Source: Bacteroidales bacterium (GTDB lineage Bacteria; Bacteroidota; Bacteroidia; Bacteroidales; UBA932). Taken from it: 64,000 nucleotides of DNA. Under the pieces are notes generated by a model that saw nothing but the letters and a program-made list of their open reading frames with translations, was not told where the DNA came from and did no database searches. A program made the position numbers and the translations under genes. Below, piece by piece: positions 50,440-58,679 of the stretch; the first letter of the stretch is position 1; each line of letters opens with the position of its first letter. The stretch spans positions 131,281-195,280 of the forward strand of contig JAFRPH010000062.1 in assembly GCA_017429205.1 (NCBI GenBank), given 5' to 3'.

Positions 50440-52389
50440 ATGATAAGGACCGCATCTGCCGGTGTTCTGCTTTTGCTCTCCTGCCTGACCGCCTCCGGCC
50501 AGTCGGGAATTCCCCTTTATGACCGGCTTCAGGAGCAGCGCGAGGCTTATCCGCAGGAACGCGTGTATGTCCATACGGATGCGGAGGATTATCTGCAAGG
50601 GGACCGGATCTGGCTCAAGGCCTACCTGATGGACGAGGTGGACCATACCCCGGTGGACAGCACCCTTTACGTGTATGCCGAACTCTTCGACAAGAATGGA
50701 AAACTGGCCCGCCAAGTGAAGCTTCTGCGCCGCGAGGGGGCCTTTTCCGGCTATCTGGACATTCCGGAGGATATGCTCTCCGGCGTCGCTTATCTCCGGG
50801 CGTATACCCGGTACATGGCCGCCGCCCCGGAAACGGCGTTCACCAAAAGGCTCGTGGTCGGGCGGGGAAAGGTCCGGGAACCGGATCCGGTCCGTCCCGA
50901 CGGAAATCTGTCCGTCCAACGCCGTCAGCACGGGGTCCGGTTGTTCTATCCGGGGAAAGAGCTCCAGTATCTTCTGGTGCTGCGGGGCGGTGTCGTCAGT
51001 TATTTGGGAGGCGTGGGATATGGCCGCACCGTGTCCATTCCGGACGAGGTGCTGCCCGACGGCCCGCTGGATTTCCTGGTCGTGGACCGTGACGGGAAAG
51101 TGCTTGCCCGCCAACAACAGTCCCTGGACCGGGGAGCGGACCGGTGCCCGGTGCCGATGACCCTGGACCGCGCGCAGTATCAGGCCCACGATTCGGTTTT
51201 CCTGCGGGTCGACCCGTCCGCCCTCCGGGCGGGGGAATTGCTGGACCTTTCCGTTTCCGTGACCTGCCGGCCGCTGATGATCCGTCACCGGCCCGCCTCC
51301 ATCACGGACTATGTCCTGGGGCGCTCCCTGGAATTCGATTACACGAACGTCTTGAAAGGGGCGGCCAGCCCTCCCGCGGAGAAGGAAGTGTCTTCCACCC
51401 TGACCGGCACCGTCCGGACCCTTATTCTTGGCCGGCCCGTGCAGGAGGCTCGCATCGGCCTGATTTCGCCCGAGGCGGGCGTGCTGGACGTGCAGTCGAG
51501 CGGCCCGGACGGCCGGTTCCGTTTCGAGGGCCTGGATTATCCCGCGGGAACCCATTATCTCGTGAAATCGACCGACCGGAAAGGAAACGACCGGTACGAG
51601 CTGGACCTGGATGCGGAATCCTTTCCCGCTTTCCGGATTCCCCGGAACCCGTATGCCACCGCCCTGGATGACACCCTCCACGTCGTTTATGCCGACGATG
51701 ACAATCCCTTCGGGAATATCCTGCTGAATGACGCTGGGGTGACCGTCACGGTGGACGGCCCGCCGCCGACGGGTTTCAACCGCAATTCCGACTTCGCCAT
51801 TACCGCCACCCAGCTGGAGAGCCGCGGTTATACCAGCCTGTATGAGCTGCTGCAGGAGGTCCCCGGCGTCTTCTTCCGGGATGGCCTTCCGCACCTGCGT
51901 GCCAATGCGTCCATCTATGACGACCGTCCGGCCGCCATTGCAGTGGATGGATTCATCTTGAGCGATATGCTCTTTGATGAAAGCCGGCGGTTGCCGAGCG
52001 GCCATTTCGACCTGGATTTCATTCCGATGACGGAAATTGCCCGCGTGGATATTTTCAAGACGGGGCAGACGGTCCTTTGGGGATCCGCCGGCGGGGGAGG
52101 CGTGATCTCGATCACGACGAAATCCGGAGACAGCGAATTGTTCAAGCACAATTCCGGCCCGACGGTGCATCGCTCCGTCGTCCCGCTGGGCTATCAGCGC
52201 GCGGCGGATTTTGAAAAGGAAACCGCGTACCGCAACAAGCGAACCGTCTACTGGAATCCGCAGCTGCTGTCCGATACCGTTTCCTTCCGCTTGGGGGACA
52301 CGCCCGGGACTTACCTCGTCGTCCTGGAAGGCGTCACCTCCGAGGGCCGGCTGGTCCACGAGGAAATTCCTTTCGAGGTATCCCGATAA
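50440..52389 (+). CDS. TonB-receptor plug protein without a beta-barrel (MG2-like N-terminus)
   Basis: The 649-residue protein has a signal peptide (GVLLLLSCLTASGQS). An MG2-like region follows (YPQERVYVHTDAEDYLQGDR IWLKAYLMD), as in macroglobulin-like Bacteroidota proteins. A carboxypeptidase-like fold is at about residues 310-380. A TonB-receptor plug domain is at about 440-570 (ELLQEVPGVFFRDGLPHLRA, AIAVDGFILSDMLFD, RVDIFKTGQTVLWGSAGGGG VISITTKSG). No outer-membrane barrel follows. It may therefore work at the outer membrane or in the periplasm with another barrel. The promoter is unclear. Confidence 0.72.
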   Translation: MIRTASAGVLLLLSCLTASGQSGIPLYDRLQEQREAYPQERVYVHTDAEDYLQGDRIWLKAYLMDEVDHTPVDSTLYVYAELFDKNGKLARQVKLLRREGAFSGYLDIPEDMLSGVAYLRAYTRYMAAAPETAFTKRLVVGRGKVREPDPVRPDGNLSVQRRQHGVRLFYPGKELQYLLVLRGGVVSYLGGVGYGRTVSIPDEVLPDGPLDFLVVDRDGKVLARQQQSLDRGADRCPVPMTLDRAQYQAHDSVFLRVDPSALRAGELLDLSVSVTCRPLMIRHRPASITDYVLGRSLEFDYTNVLKGAASPPAEKEVSSTLTGTVRTLILGRPVQEARIGLISPEAGVLDVQSSGPDGRFRFEGLDYPAGTHYLVKSTDRKGNDRYELDLDAESFPAFRIPRNPYATALDDTLHVVYADDDNPFGNILLNDAGVTVTVDGPPPTGFNRNSDFAITATQLESRGYTSLYELLQEVPGVFFRDGLPHLRANASIYDDRPAAIAVDGFILSDMLFDESRRLPSGHFDLDFIPMTEIARVDIFKTGQTVLWGSAGGGGVISITTKSGDSELFKHNSGPTVHRSVVPLGYQRAADFEKETAYRNKRTVYWNPQLLSDTVSFRLGDTPGTYLVVLEGVTSEGRLVHEEIPFEVSR

Positions 52390-52396
52390 ATGGGGA

Positions 52397-52427
52397 TTGG
52401 TTTTCCGCAAGATCTGCCGTATCTTTG
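52397..52427 (+). promoter_or_regulatory. Bacteroidota-type promoter of the Fur-family gene
   Basis: TTG (52397-52399), 20 bp, TATCTTTG (52420-52427), with only 7 bp to the ATG at 52435. It fixes the start of the Fur-family protein at 52435 and predicts a leaderless or near-leaderless mRNA. Confidence 0.65.
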
Positions 52428-52434
52428 TCCACGT

Positions 52435-52854
52435 ATGGAAGAGAAACACTTGCTGGAACTGATGGAAAGCCACGGCGTCAAGCCGACGGCGAACCGCATC
52501 GTCATCGCCCGCGCCCTCGCGGCGGCGGGCCGCCCGATGTCGATGACCGAACTGGAAACCGTCGTCGAAACCATCGACAAATCCAACGTATTCAGAACCT
52601 TGCAGGCCTTCCGCGAGGCGCATCTGGTGCACGTGCTGGACGACTCCGGCGACGGTGTGCGCTATGAGCTCTGCCACAGCCACCACGGAGAAGAGGATGA
52701 CGATGTCCACGTCCATTTCTACTGCGAAAAGTGCCACCGCACCTTCTGCCTGGAGGACACGCCCGTGCCTCCGGTGTCCGTTCCGGAAGGGTTCGCCCCC
52801 CGGACCGTCAATTATCTGCTGAAAGGGATCTGCCCCGATTGTAAAGGTCGCTGA
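52435..52854 (+). CDS. Fur-family metal-dependent regulator
   Basis: The 139-residue protein has a winged HTH (GVKPTANRIVIARALAAAGR PMSMTELE, then KSNVFRTLQAFREAHLVHVL). A dimerisation/metal domain follows (CHSHHGEEDDDVHVHFYCEK CHRTFCLED, then GICPDCKGR) with two CxxC pairs for structural zinc and a His/Asp-rich metal site. It could be a Fur, Zur or PerR equivalent; the family member cannot be decided by eye. Its 3' end overlaps the convergent tcdA gene by 47 bp. Confidence 0.85.
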   Translation: MEEKHLLELMESHGVKPTANRIVIARALAAAGRPMSMTELETVVETIDKSNVFRTLQAFREAHLVHVLDDSGDGVRYELCHSHHGEEDDDVHVHFYCEKCHRTFCLEDTPVPPVSVPEGFAPRTVNYLLKGICPDCKGR

Positions 52855-53575
52855 CCACCAGCCCCGCGAGCGTGAAGCCGAAGGGGGCGGTGACCGTCAC
52901 CAGCGAACCGTTGTGGCTCACTTTGTCGAATTTCAACTCCTCCTCGAGGGCGGTGTCGGCGCCGCGGTTCGGGAGGAGTTCCTCGTCGTAGACACAGAGG
53001 AAGTCCTTGGCGGGCAGGGTGCCGGCCTTGCGGAGCTTTTTGCGGAGCATCGCCCCGAGGGGGCAGCCCCGGACTTCCCAGAAAGAGGCCACCCGGATCT
53101 GGGAAGGGTCGATTTTGCACGCCGCGCCCATCGACGAAAAGAAGGTGGCCGACGAGGCCGCCGCGTGCAGGATCAGGGACGCCTTGTCCTTGAGGGCGTC
53201 GATCGCGTCGATGATGTAATCGTACGAGTCCAGGTCGAAGGAGGCCGCCGAGGTTTCCGTGAACCGGGCCTTGACCGCCTGGATCGAGGCATCCGGGTTG
53301 ATTTCCAGGAGCATTTCCTTCAGCACGTCCACCTTGGACCGACCCACGGTGGAGACCGTGGCCATTCGCTGCCGGTTGATGTTGGAGGGAACCACGTCGT
53401 CGGCGTCCACGACCGTCAGGTTGCGGACGCCCGACCGCACGAGCCCTTCTGCGCACCAGCTGCCGACGCCGCCCACGCCGAAGAGGATGACGCGGACCGA
53501 CGCGAGGCGTTCCATCACGTCGGCGCCGAGCAGCAGTTCGGCCCGGTTGAAAATGTCCTTGGAAGGGGGCGTCAT
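52808..53575 (-). CDS. tcdA: tRNA threonylcarbamoyladenosine dehydratase (CsdL/TcdA family)
   Basis: The 255-residue E1-like protein has the nucleotide-binding VRVILFGVGGVGSWCAEGLV RSG, VVDADDVVPSNINRQ, and YIIDAIDALKDKASLI. The family marker FWEVRGCPLGAMLRKKLRK is typical of TcdA. It cyclises the t6A modification at position 37 of ANN-decoding tRNAs. It is the last of a minus-strand operon and overlaps the downstream opposite gene. Confidence 0.88.
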   Translation of the reverse strand: MTPPSKDIFNRAELLLGADVMERLASVRVILFGVGGVGSWCAEGLVRSGVRNLTVVDADDVVPSNINRQRMATVSTVGRSKVDVLKEMLLEINPDASIQAVKARFTETSAASFDLDSYDYIIDAIDALKDKASLILHAAASSATFFSSMGAACKIDPSQIRVASFWEVRGCPLGAMLRKKLRKAGTLPAKDFLCVYDEELLPNRGADTALEEELKFDKVSHNGSLVTVTAPFGFTLAGLVVSDLYNRGRSLSADN

Positions 53576-54495
53576 CGGGCCAGCCAGCCGTCCAGGAGTG
53601 CCCGGACGTCGCTCCAGACGTTCTCCCGGCCGATTTCGTTCAGAATTTCGTGGCGCATCCCGGGATAGACCTTGCTGGTGACTTCCCGGTAGCCCCGGCT
53701 GCGGAGGAAGCTCACCGCCATCGAGAATTTCTTCAGGCTGACGATGCAGGGGTCTTCGGAACCGGCGATGAAGTGGACCGGCAGGTCCGGTTTCGTCACG
53801 TTCCAGCCCTCCGGGGAATAGATGTCCTTCATCAGGCGGAACAGGCCGTTGCGGTAGCCGTTGGCCGTGAAGACGAAGCCGCAGAGGGGGTCGTTGTTGT
53901 AGGCCTGGACATTGGCCTTGTTCGTGGATAGCCAGGCGTTCTGGATGCCGTCGGCCTTGAATTTCTTGTCATTGTTGCCGGTGCACAGGTTCGCGAGGAA
54001 CTGCGACCGGTAGCGGGGGCCGCGGAATAGGCTGATGCAGCCTGCCAGGAAGCTGCCGAGACCGGCGGCCGGGTTCTTGCTCGGGCTTCCGCACACGATG
54101 AGGCCGTCGATGTCCCGGTCATACCGCTTGAGGTAGCTGCGGACAATCATCGACCCCATGCTGTGCCCGAACAGGAACAGGGGGAGTCTGGGGTATTGCG
54201 CCTTGGCCCAGTCGGTGACGCAGTGGACATCGTCCACCAGGGCTTTCATTCCGCCCTTGCCCATCCATCCGAGATCCTTCGGATCCCTGACGGACTCGCC
54301 GTGGCCGCGGAGGTCGCAGATCACGCAGGCGTAGCCCATCTCGGACATATAGGTCATGAAAGGAAGGTACCGCTCCTTGTGTTCCGCCATGCCGTGGACC
54401 AGCTGGACGATAGCCTTGGGGGACTGGGGAGTGATGGCGAGCGTGCTGAGCCGGACGCCGTCGGAGGCGCCGGGGACGATGAACTTTTCTATCAT
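53572..54495 (-). CDS. Alpha/beta hydrolase, monoacylglycerol lipase-like
   Basis: The 307-residue cytosolic protein has the oxyanion region VQLVHGMAEHKERYLPFMTY, DLRGHGES, the nucleophile in LFLFGHSMGSMIVRSYL, the acid in IAGSEDPCIV and the His in YPGMRHEIL. These fit the serine aminopeptidase/monoacylglycerol lipase (Hydrolase_4) family. It overlaps tcdA and the pseudouridine synthase gene by 4 bp each. Substrate unknown. Confidence 0.85.
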   Translation of the reverse strand: MIEKFIVPGASDGVRLSTLAITPQSPKAIVQLVHGMAEHKERYLPFMTYMSEMGYACVICDLRGHGESVRDPKDLGWMGKGGMKALVDDVHCVTDWAKAQYPRLPLFLFGHSMGSMIVRSYLKRYDRDIDGLIVCGSPSKNPAAGLGSFLAGCISLFRGPRYRSQFLANLCTGNNDKKFKADGIQNAWLSTNKANVQAYNNDPLCGFVFTANGYRNGLFRLMKDIYSPEGWNVTKPDLPVHFIAGSEDPCIVSLKKFSMAVSFLRSRGYREVTSKVYPGMRHEILNEIGRENVWSDVRALLDGWLAR

Positions 54496-55493
54496 TTCTC
54501 GATTGTCTCGAATTTGTCAAAAGCGGCGGGAAGCGGGGACTTGAGGCGCACCACTTCTCCGGACATCGGATTCCGGAACACGAGGGTGGCCGCGTGGAGG
54601 GCGAGCCGGCGGATCGGGTCCGTCTCGGCGCCGTATTTCGCGTCTCCGGCGACGGGATGGCCGATGTCGGCGGCGTGGACGCGGATCTGGTTCTTGCGGC
54701 CGCTCTCCAGGGAGAATTCGGCCTTGGTGTACACGCCCTTGCCCCGGCGGACGTATTCCAGCACCTTGTAGTGGGTGATGGCGAGCTGGCCGCCGCGGAC
54801 TTCCTCGGGGTAGGAATACACGATCAGGGACTTGGGATTCTCCACGAGCCAGCTCTGGATGGCGCCGGACTCCTTCTCGAGCTTCTTCTCGAGGATGGCG
54901 ACGTAGCGGCGCTCGATGACGAGCTCCTTCCAGCGGCTCTGGAGGGTGTCCTTCGCCTGTTCATTCTTGGCGAAGACCACCAGGCCGGACGTGCCCTTGT
55001 CCAGGCGATGGACGATCCAGATCTTGGCGGTGGACCGGTCGGGCGTCCGCCCGCTGGCGATGTCCTCCTTGCGGCGGGCGCGGGCGTTCGTCTTCACATA
55101 CGCGTTCAGGATCGCGTACAGGGTGGCTTCCTTCTTGCCGGTCTTGCTCTGGGAGCCCTTGGCGGTGGAGACCGTCAGGAGGCCGGCGGGTTTGTCCACG
55201 ACGATGTAATGGTCGTCCTCGAAGACGATCTTGACGCCCGTCTTCTCCACGTCCTCGCGGGCGTTCTCGCTGCTTTCGCGGGCCATCGAAACGGCCTTGG
55301 CCAGGATCAGGAGGGAATCCCCGGTGCGGAGGGGATGGTCGAAGGCGGTCCTCCGCTCCCCGTTGACCAGGACCTGGCCCTTGGAAAGCATGTTCTTGAC
55401 GCCGGTCTTGGACTGGGTCGGGAAGATCTCGTAGAGGTATTTCAGGAGGGGACTGTCGTGGGAGACGGTGAACTTTTGTCCGGCGGTGTTCAT
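54492..55493 (-). CDS. RluA-family pseudouridine synthase
   Basis: The start at 55493 (MNTAGQKFTVSHDSPLLKYL) overlaps the stop of the LRR gene by 4 bp; the longer open frame is a shadow. The 333-residue protein has an S4 RNA-binding domain (KNMLSKGQVLVNGERRTAFD, about 33-60) and the RluA catalytic domain with VDKPAGLLTVST and the catalytic Asp in IVHRLDKGTSGLVVFAK. The C-terminal GRKNQIRVHAADIGHPVAGD is also characteristic. It probably modifies 23S rRNA, tRNA or both. Confidence 0.9.
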   Translation of the reverse strand: MNTAGQKFTVSHDSPLLKYLYEIFPTQSKTGVKNMLSKGQVLVNGERRTAFDHPLRTGDSLLILAKAVSMARESSENAREDVEKTGVKIVFEDDHYIVVDKPAGLLTVSTAKGSQSKTGKKEATLYAILNAYVKTNARARRKEDIASGRTPDRSTAKIWIVHRLDKGTSGLVVFAKNEQAKDTLQSRWKELVIERRYVAILEKKLEKESGAIQSWLVENPKSLIVYSYPEEVRGGQLAITHYKVLEYVRRGKGVYTKAEFSLESGRKNQIRVHAADIGHPVAGDAKYGAETDPIRRLALHAATLVFRNPMSGEVVRLKSPLPAAFDKFETIEK

Positions 55494-56113
55494 AGTTCTT
55501 CGATGAATTCGTGGAGGGATTTGGGAATGAGGGCGAGGAACCGGTCCAGCGTCCCGGCGGGGACGAGGATGGTCTCGAGCGACTCGCAGTCGTCGAAGGC
55601 GTCTTCGCCGATGGCTTCCAGCCCCTTGTTCAGGCGGATCTGGTACAGGTTGATGCAGCCCTGGAATGCCCGGGGGCCGATGACCCGCAGCGAGGCGGGG
55701 CAAGTGACCTTCTCCAGGTTCCAGCAGTCGCAGAAGGCTTCCTCGCCGATGGACAGGAGCCCCTTTGGGAGCCGGATGCTCTCCAGGAAACCGCACTCGT
55801 TGAAGGCGGCCTTGCCGATATGGGTGAGGGTGGCGGGGAGATGGATCTTCTCCAGGAAGGAGTCGCGCTCGTCCAGGGGGATTTCCTCGCCGATCTTCCG
55901 GTCCTCGGCCATATAGTCCTGGAAGGCGAACACCCCGTCGCACAGGATGCGGCAGCCTTCGCGGACCGTCACTTCGGACGGAAAGTTCTCCGCGTCGAGG
56001 AGTTTCTCCCCGTCGGCGGAGTAGCAGCAACGGTTCTCGTCGTCCCAGACGTCATCGGCCCGGTCTTCGGGGCTGGCGGCCGTAGGGACGCGGAGGATTT
56101 CCTGGAGGGTCAT
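55490..56113 (-). CDS. Cytosolic BspA-type leucine-rich-repeat protein
   Basis: The start at 56113 (MTLQEILRVP) lies 2 bp after the upstream stop. The 207-residue protein has no signal peptide. An acidic N-terminal part is followed by four LRR_5 repeats (EKIHLPATLTHIGKAAFNEC, ESIRLPKGLLSIGEEAFCDC, EKVTCPASLRVIGPRAFQGC and one more) and a C-terminal ETILVPAGTLDRFLALIPKS. This repeat class is usually surface-exposed, as in the large lipoprotein at 950, so an intracellular version in an RNA-modification operon is unusual. Function unknown. Confidence 0.75.
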   Translation of the reverse strand: MTLQEILRVPTAASPEDRADDVWDDENRCCYSADGEKLLDAENFPSEVTVREGCRILCDGVFAFQDYMAEDRKIGEEIPLDERDSFLEKIHLPATLTHIGKAAFNECGFLESIRLPKGLLSIGEEAFCDCWNLEKVTCPASLRVIGPRAFQGCINLYQIRLNKGLEAIGEDAFDDCESLETILVPAGTLDRFLALIPKSLHEFIEEL

Positions 56114-56115
56114 GG

Positions 56116-56577
56116 TCAGAAGTTCTTGACGAATTCGATGTCTTTCTTGAGCATCACCTTCGGCTCCATCACGGAGACTTTCTGGAACAGCCTGAACTGG
56201 TAGGCGGGGGAGAGGTAGACCACATGCTCGTGCTTGCCCTTGCGCCACCACTTGTAGAAGGCGATGGGATCGGTGTCGTAGGGGATCTTGGCTTCGATCT
56301 CGGAGGTGTATCCGGGGAAGTCGATGAGCATCTTGAGGCCGGTGATGCGCTTGTAATATTCGTAATCCGCCCGGCGGAGCTTGGAAACCAGGGGGGCGAA
56401 CACCTCCATCTGGTCCACTTTCAGGACTTTTTCGCGCACGACCATCTTGTGAATGCGGACAGGGTCCACATTCAGCCATTCGCCAATCTTCCGGGTCTGG
56501 GCGCCGCCTTCACACTCAAGTGTCAGCAGGTCAGTGGAATTGTACGTTTTTTCCTGGTCAAGCGGATAGGTTTCCAT
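56116..56577 (-). CDS. Conserved-looking hypothetical protein (153 aa)
   Basis: The product is not recognised. It is soluble, has no signal peptide, and is rich in aromatic and basic residues (YEYYKRITGLKMLIDFPGYT, AFYKWWRKGKHEHVVYLSPA). A segment IGEWLNVDPVRIHKMV could be a helix-turn-helix. It heads the minus-strand operon hypothetical-LRR-pseudouridine synthase-hydrolase-tcdA. CAAATATA at 56600-56607, the complement of TATATTTG, is a plausible -7 box for it. Confidence 0.55.
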   Translation of the reverse strand: METYPLDQEKTYNSTDLLTLECEGGAQTRKIGEWLNVDPVRIHKMVVREKVLKVDQMEVFAPLVSKLRRADYEYYKRITGLKMLIDFPGYTSEIEAKIPYDTDPIAFYKWWRKGKHEHVVYLSPAYQFRLFQKVSVMEPKVMLKKDIEFVKNF

Positions 56578-56616
56578 TGAAAAATTTTCCGATTCATGGC
56601 AAATATAGGAAAAAAA

Positions 56617-56647
56617 TTGTTTATTTCCACGAAAAAATGTATATTTG
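56617..56647 (+). promoter_or_regulatory. Bacteroidota-type promoter of the DUF4332-like gene
   Basis: TTG (56617-56619), 20 bp, TATATTTG (56640-56647), 46 bp before the ATG at 56694. Confidence 0.6.
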
Positions 56648-56693
56648 AACGATTAATAAGCACGAACAACAACCTTTAAACACAAATTTTGAT

Positions 56694-57101
56694 ATGATTT
56701 ACAAGATTATCGACATTCAGGGTATCGGCCCTGTGTACGCCGAGAAACTCATCGGCATCGGCATCGAGACTGTGGACCAGCTCCTGGAGAAGGGCGCCGA
56801 CCCGAAGGGCCGCCAGGCCATCGAAGACGCCACCGGCATCCGCCACGACCTCGTCCTCACCTGGGTCAATCACGCCGACCTGTTCCGCGTCAAGGGCATC
56901 GGCCCGCAGTTCTCCGAGCTGCTCGAGGCCGCCGGTGTGGACACCGTCAAGGAACTCCGCAACCGCAACGCCGCGAATCTCGCCGCCAAGCTCGCCGAGG
57001 TCAACGAAGAGAAGCATCTCTGCCGTCGCACCCCGGTCGAGAAGGAAGTCGCCAAGTTCGTCGAGCTCGCCAAGGCGCTCGACCCGATCGTGACCTACTA
57101 A
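56694..57101 (+). CDS. DUF4332-like helix-hairpin-helix protein
   Basis: The 135-residue protein contains two helix-hairpin-helix units: IDIQGIGPVYAEKLIGIGIE TVDQLLEKG (about 6-34) and FRVKGIGPQFSELLEAAGVD TVKELRNRN (about 63-91), each with the IxGIGPxxxxxL motif. The layout fits DUF4332. Such proteins may bind DNA non-specifically, but no activity is established here. It is a single-gene unit with its own promoter and a long hairpin after it. Confidence 0.8.
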   Translation: MIYKIIDIQGIGPVYAEKLIGIGIETVDQLLEKGADPKGRQAIEDATGIRHDLVLTWVNHADLFRVKGIGPQFSELLEAAGVDTVKELRNRNAANLAAKLAEVNEEKHLCRRTPVEKEVAKFVELAKALDPIVTY

Positions 57102-57111
57102 TCGTCGTACA

Positions 57112-57159
57112 CCGCAATGCAAAGCGGCGTCCCTTTCGGGGCGCCGCTTTGCATTGCGG
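57112..57159. terminator. Long hairpin, 18-bp perfect outer stem, between convergent genes
   Basis: CCGCAATGCAAAGCGGCG (57112-57129) pairs perfectly with CGCCGCTTTGCATTGCGG (57142-57159). No T-tract follows on the plus strand. A half copy of family B palindrome (57160-57176) reaches into the end of the next convergent gene. It probably terminates transcription from both sides. Confidence 0.65.
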
Positions 57160-57174
57160 GCGAAGTCGAGAAAT

Positions 57175-57804
57175 CTAGAGGATCAGGTCGTCGGCTTTCA
57201 GTTTCGGAACGAAATGGACGCCGTCTTTGCGGTAGTAGTCGAGGGGCTCGCCTGCGTCCACGGGTTTCAGGTAGATGTTCTCCGCCCCCTTGCCGATGGC
57301 GATGACAAGGAGGGGCGTGAGGGTCAGGCCCAGGGCCTCCTGCATCTTGCGGGGGTCGAAGGCCCGGATGATGAGGCCGTTCAGGCCCATTTCCACAGCC
57401 TTCAGCAGCAGGCTCTGCGCGGCGATGCCGAGGTCGATGTCCAGGACCGGGTTCTCCGGAACCGTGCTGCAGACGACCAGGAAGGCGCGGGGCTCCGTGC
57501 CCGGGAAGGGCAGATGGAGTTCCGGCAGGGCCGTGCCGAGCCGGATGAGGGGCAGGACTTTGTCGCTTTCCTCGGCCGTGACGAGCCGGTAGCGCAACGC
57601 CTGCTGGTTTTTCCCGGAGGGGACGAGGGTGGTAACTTCAACCATTCTCTTCAATTCTTCGCGCGTGACCACGCGGGAAGGGTCGTAGCCGCGATAACTC
57701 CGGTTGCGGTGCAGGAGCGTGTCCAGCGACAGGTGGTTCCGCTTGATCACCGGCCGTTTTTCCCGGAGCTCCTCGAATTTCTTTTCCAAATAGTTGTCTG
57801 CCAT
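57175..57804 (-). CDS. Nitroreductase-family FMN oxidoreductase
   Basis: The 209-residue protein has the N-terminal HRNRSYRGYDPSRVVTREEL KRM with the FMN-phosphate Arg pair, VPSGKNQQALRYRLV, DIGIAAQSLLLKAVEMGLNG (DLGIAAQSLLLKAVE as read here) and a C-terminal TLTPLLVIAIGKGAE. It would reduce quinones or nitro compounds with NAD(P)H. Its 3' end touches the family B palindrome. Confidence 0.85.
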   Translation of the reverse strand: MADNYLEKKFEELREKRPVIKRNHLSLDTLLHRNRSYRGYDPSRVVTREELKRMVEVTTLVPSGKNQQALRYRLVTAEESDKVLPLIRLGTALPELHLPFPGTEPRAFLVVCSTVPENPVLDIDLGIAAQSLLLKAVEMGLNGLIIRAFDPRKMQEALGLTLTPLLVIAIGKGAENIYLKPVDAGEPLDYYRKDGVHFVPKLKADDLIL

Positions 57805-57839
57805 ACGGCAAAGTTAAGGATTTTTCTTATCTTCGCACT

Positions 57840-58604
57840 ATGAGAATCACCTTGTTGCAGACGGCTCCGGAGTGGGGGAATCCCGCGCAGAGCCGGGAGG
57901 ATGCCCGCCGGATGCTGATGGGCACCCTGAAGACGGACCTCGTCGTCCTTCCCGAAATGTTTTCCACCGGATTCGTCACGGACCCCGTCGGGGTGGCCGA
58001 GGAAGGGGAGGGAGACAGCCTCCGCTGGATGCAGGACTATGCCCGCTCCAAGGGCTGCGCCATCGCCGGCAGCGTCTCCACCCACGTGGACGGCACCTAC
58101 CGCAATCGGTTCTATTTCGTCTTCCCGGACGGTCATTACCAGTATTACGACAAGCATCACCTCTTCACTTATGCCGGCGAGGACAAGCGGTATACCGCCG
58201 GGAATGAGCGCGTAGTCGTGGAGCACGCCGGATTCCGGATCTTGCTCCAGGTCTGTTACGACCTCCGCTTTCCCGTTTTCGCCCGGAACAAGCTGGTGGA
58301 CGGCAAGCCGGATTACGACCTGATCCTGTACGTCGCCAGCTGGCCGCAGCAGCGGATCGACGCCTGGGACGCCCTCCTGAAGGCCCGCGCCATCGAGAAT
58401 GTCTGCTATGTGGCGGGCGTGAACCGGGCCGGAAAGGACCCCGGCAACCTGTACTCCGGACATACCAGTTTGTACGGACCGCGCGGGGAATTGCTTTCAA
58501 TTTGTAAGGAAGGGCGTATCGACATTATCGAATCTGAACTGAAACGCCCCGTCCTGGATCAATTCCGTCAATCGTTCCCTGCCCTTGCAGATGCTGATTA
58601 TTAA
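57840..58604 (+). CDS. Carbon-nitrogen hydrolase, omega-amidase-like
   Basis: The 254-residue nitrilase-superfamily protein has the catalytic triad Glu (VVLPEMFSTGF), Lys (YYDKHHLFTYAGEDKRYTAG) and Cys (LLQVCYDLRFPVFARN). The sequence around FTYAGED and RFPVFARN resembles YafV/omega-amidase, which hydrolyses alpha-ketoglutaramate or related amides. TATCTTCG (57828-57835) lies 4 bp before the ATG, a possible -7 box with one mismatch. Ends 43 bp before the ilv promoter. Confidence 0.82.
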   Translation: MRITLLQTAPEWGNPAQSREDARRMLMGTLKTDLVVLPEMFSTGFVTDPVGVAEEGEGDSLRWMQDYARSKGCAIAGSVSTHVDGTYRNRFYFVFPDGHYQYYDKHHLFTYAGEDKRYTAGNERVVVEHAGFRILLQVCYDLRFPVFARNKLVDGKPDYDLILYVASWPQQRIDAWDALLKARAIENVCYVAGVNRAGKDPGNLYSGHTSLYGPRGELLSICKEGRIDIIESELKRPVLDQFRQSFPALADADY

Positions 58605-58623
58605 TATTTTTTACGACTTTTTC

Positions 58624-58654
58624 TTGTTTTTTAAAAACTAATTTCCCATCTTTG
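58624..58654 (+). promoter_or_regulatory. Promoter of the ilv operon
   Basis: TTG (58624-58626), 20 bp, CATCTTTG (58647-58654), one mismatch to TAnnTTTG. The predicted start near 58660 leaves a ~20-nt leader before the leader-peptide ATG and ~180 nt before ilvD. Confidence 0.55.
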
Positions 58655-58679
58655 CTCTCGGTAACGATTTGAAACCCCT

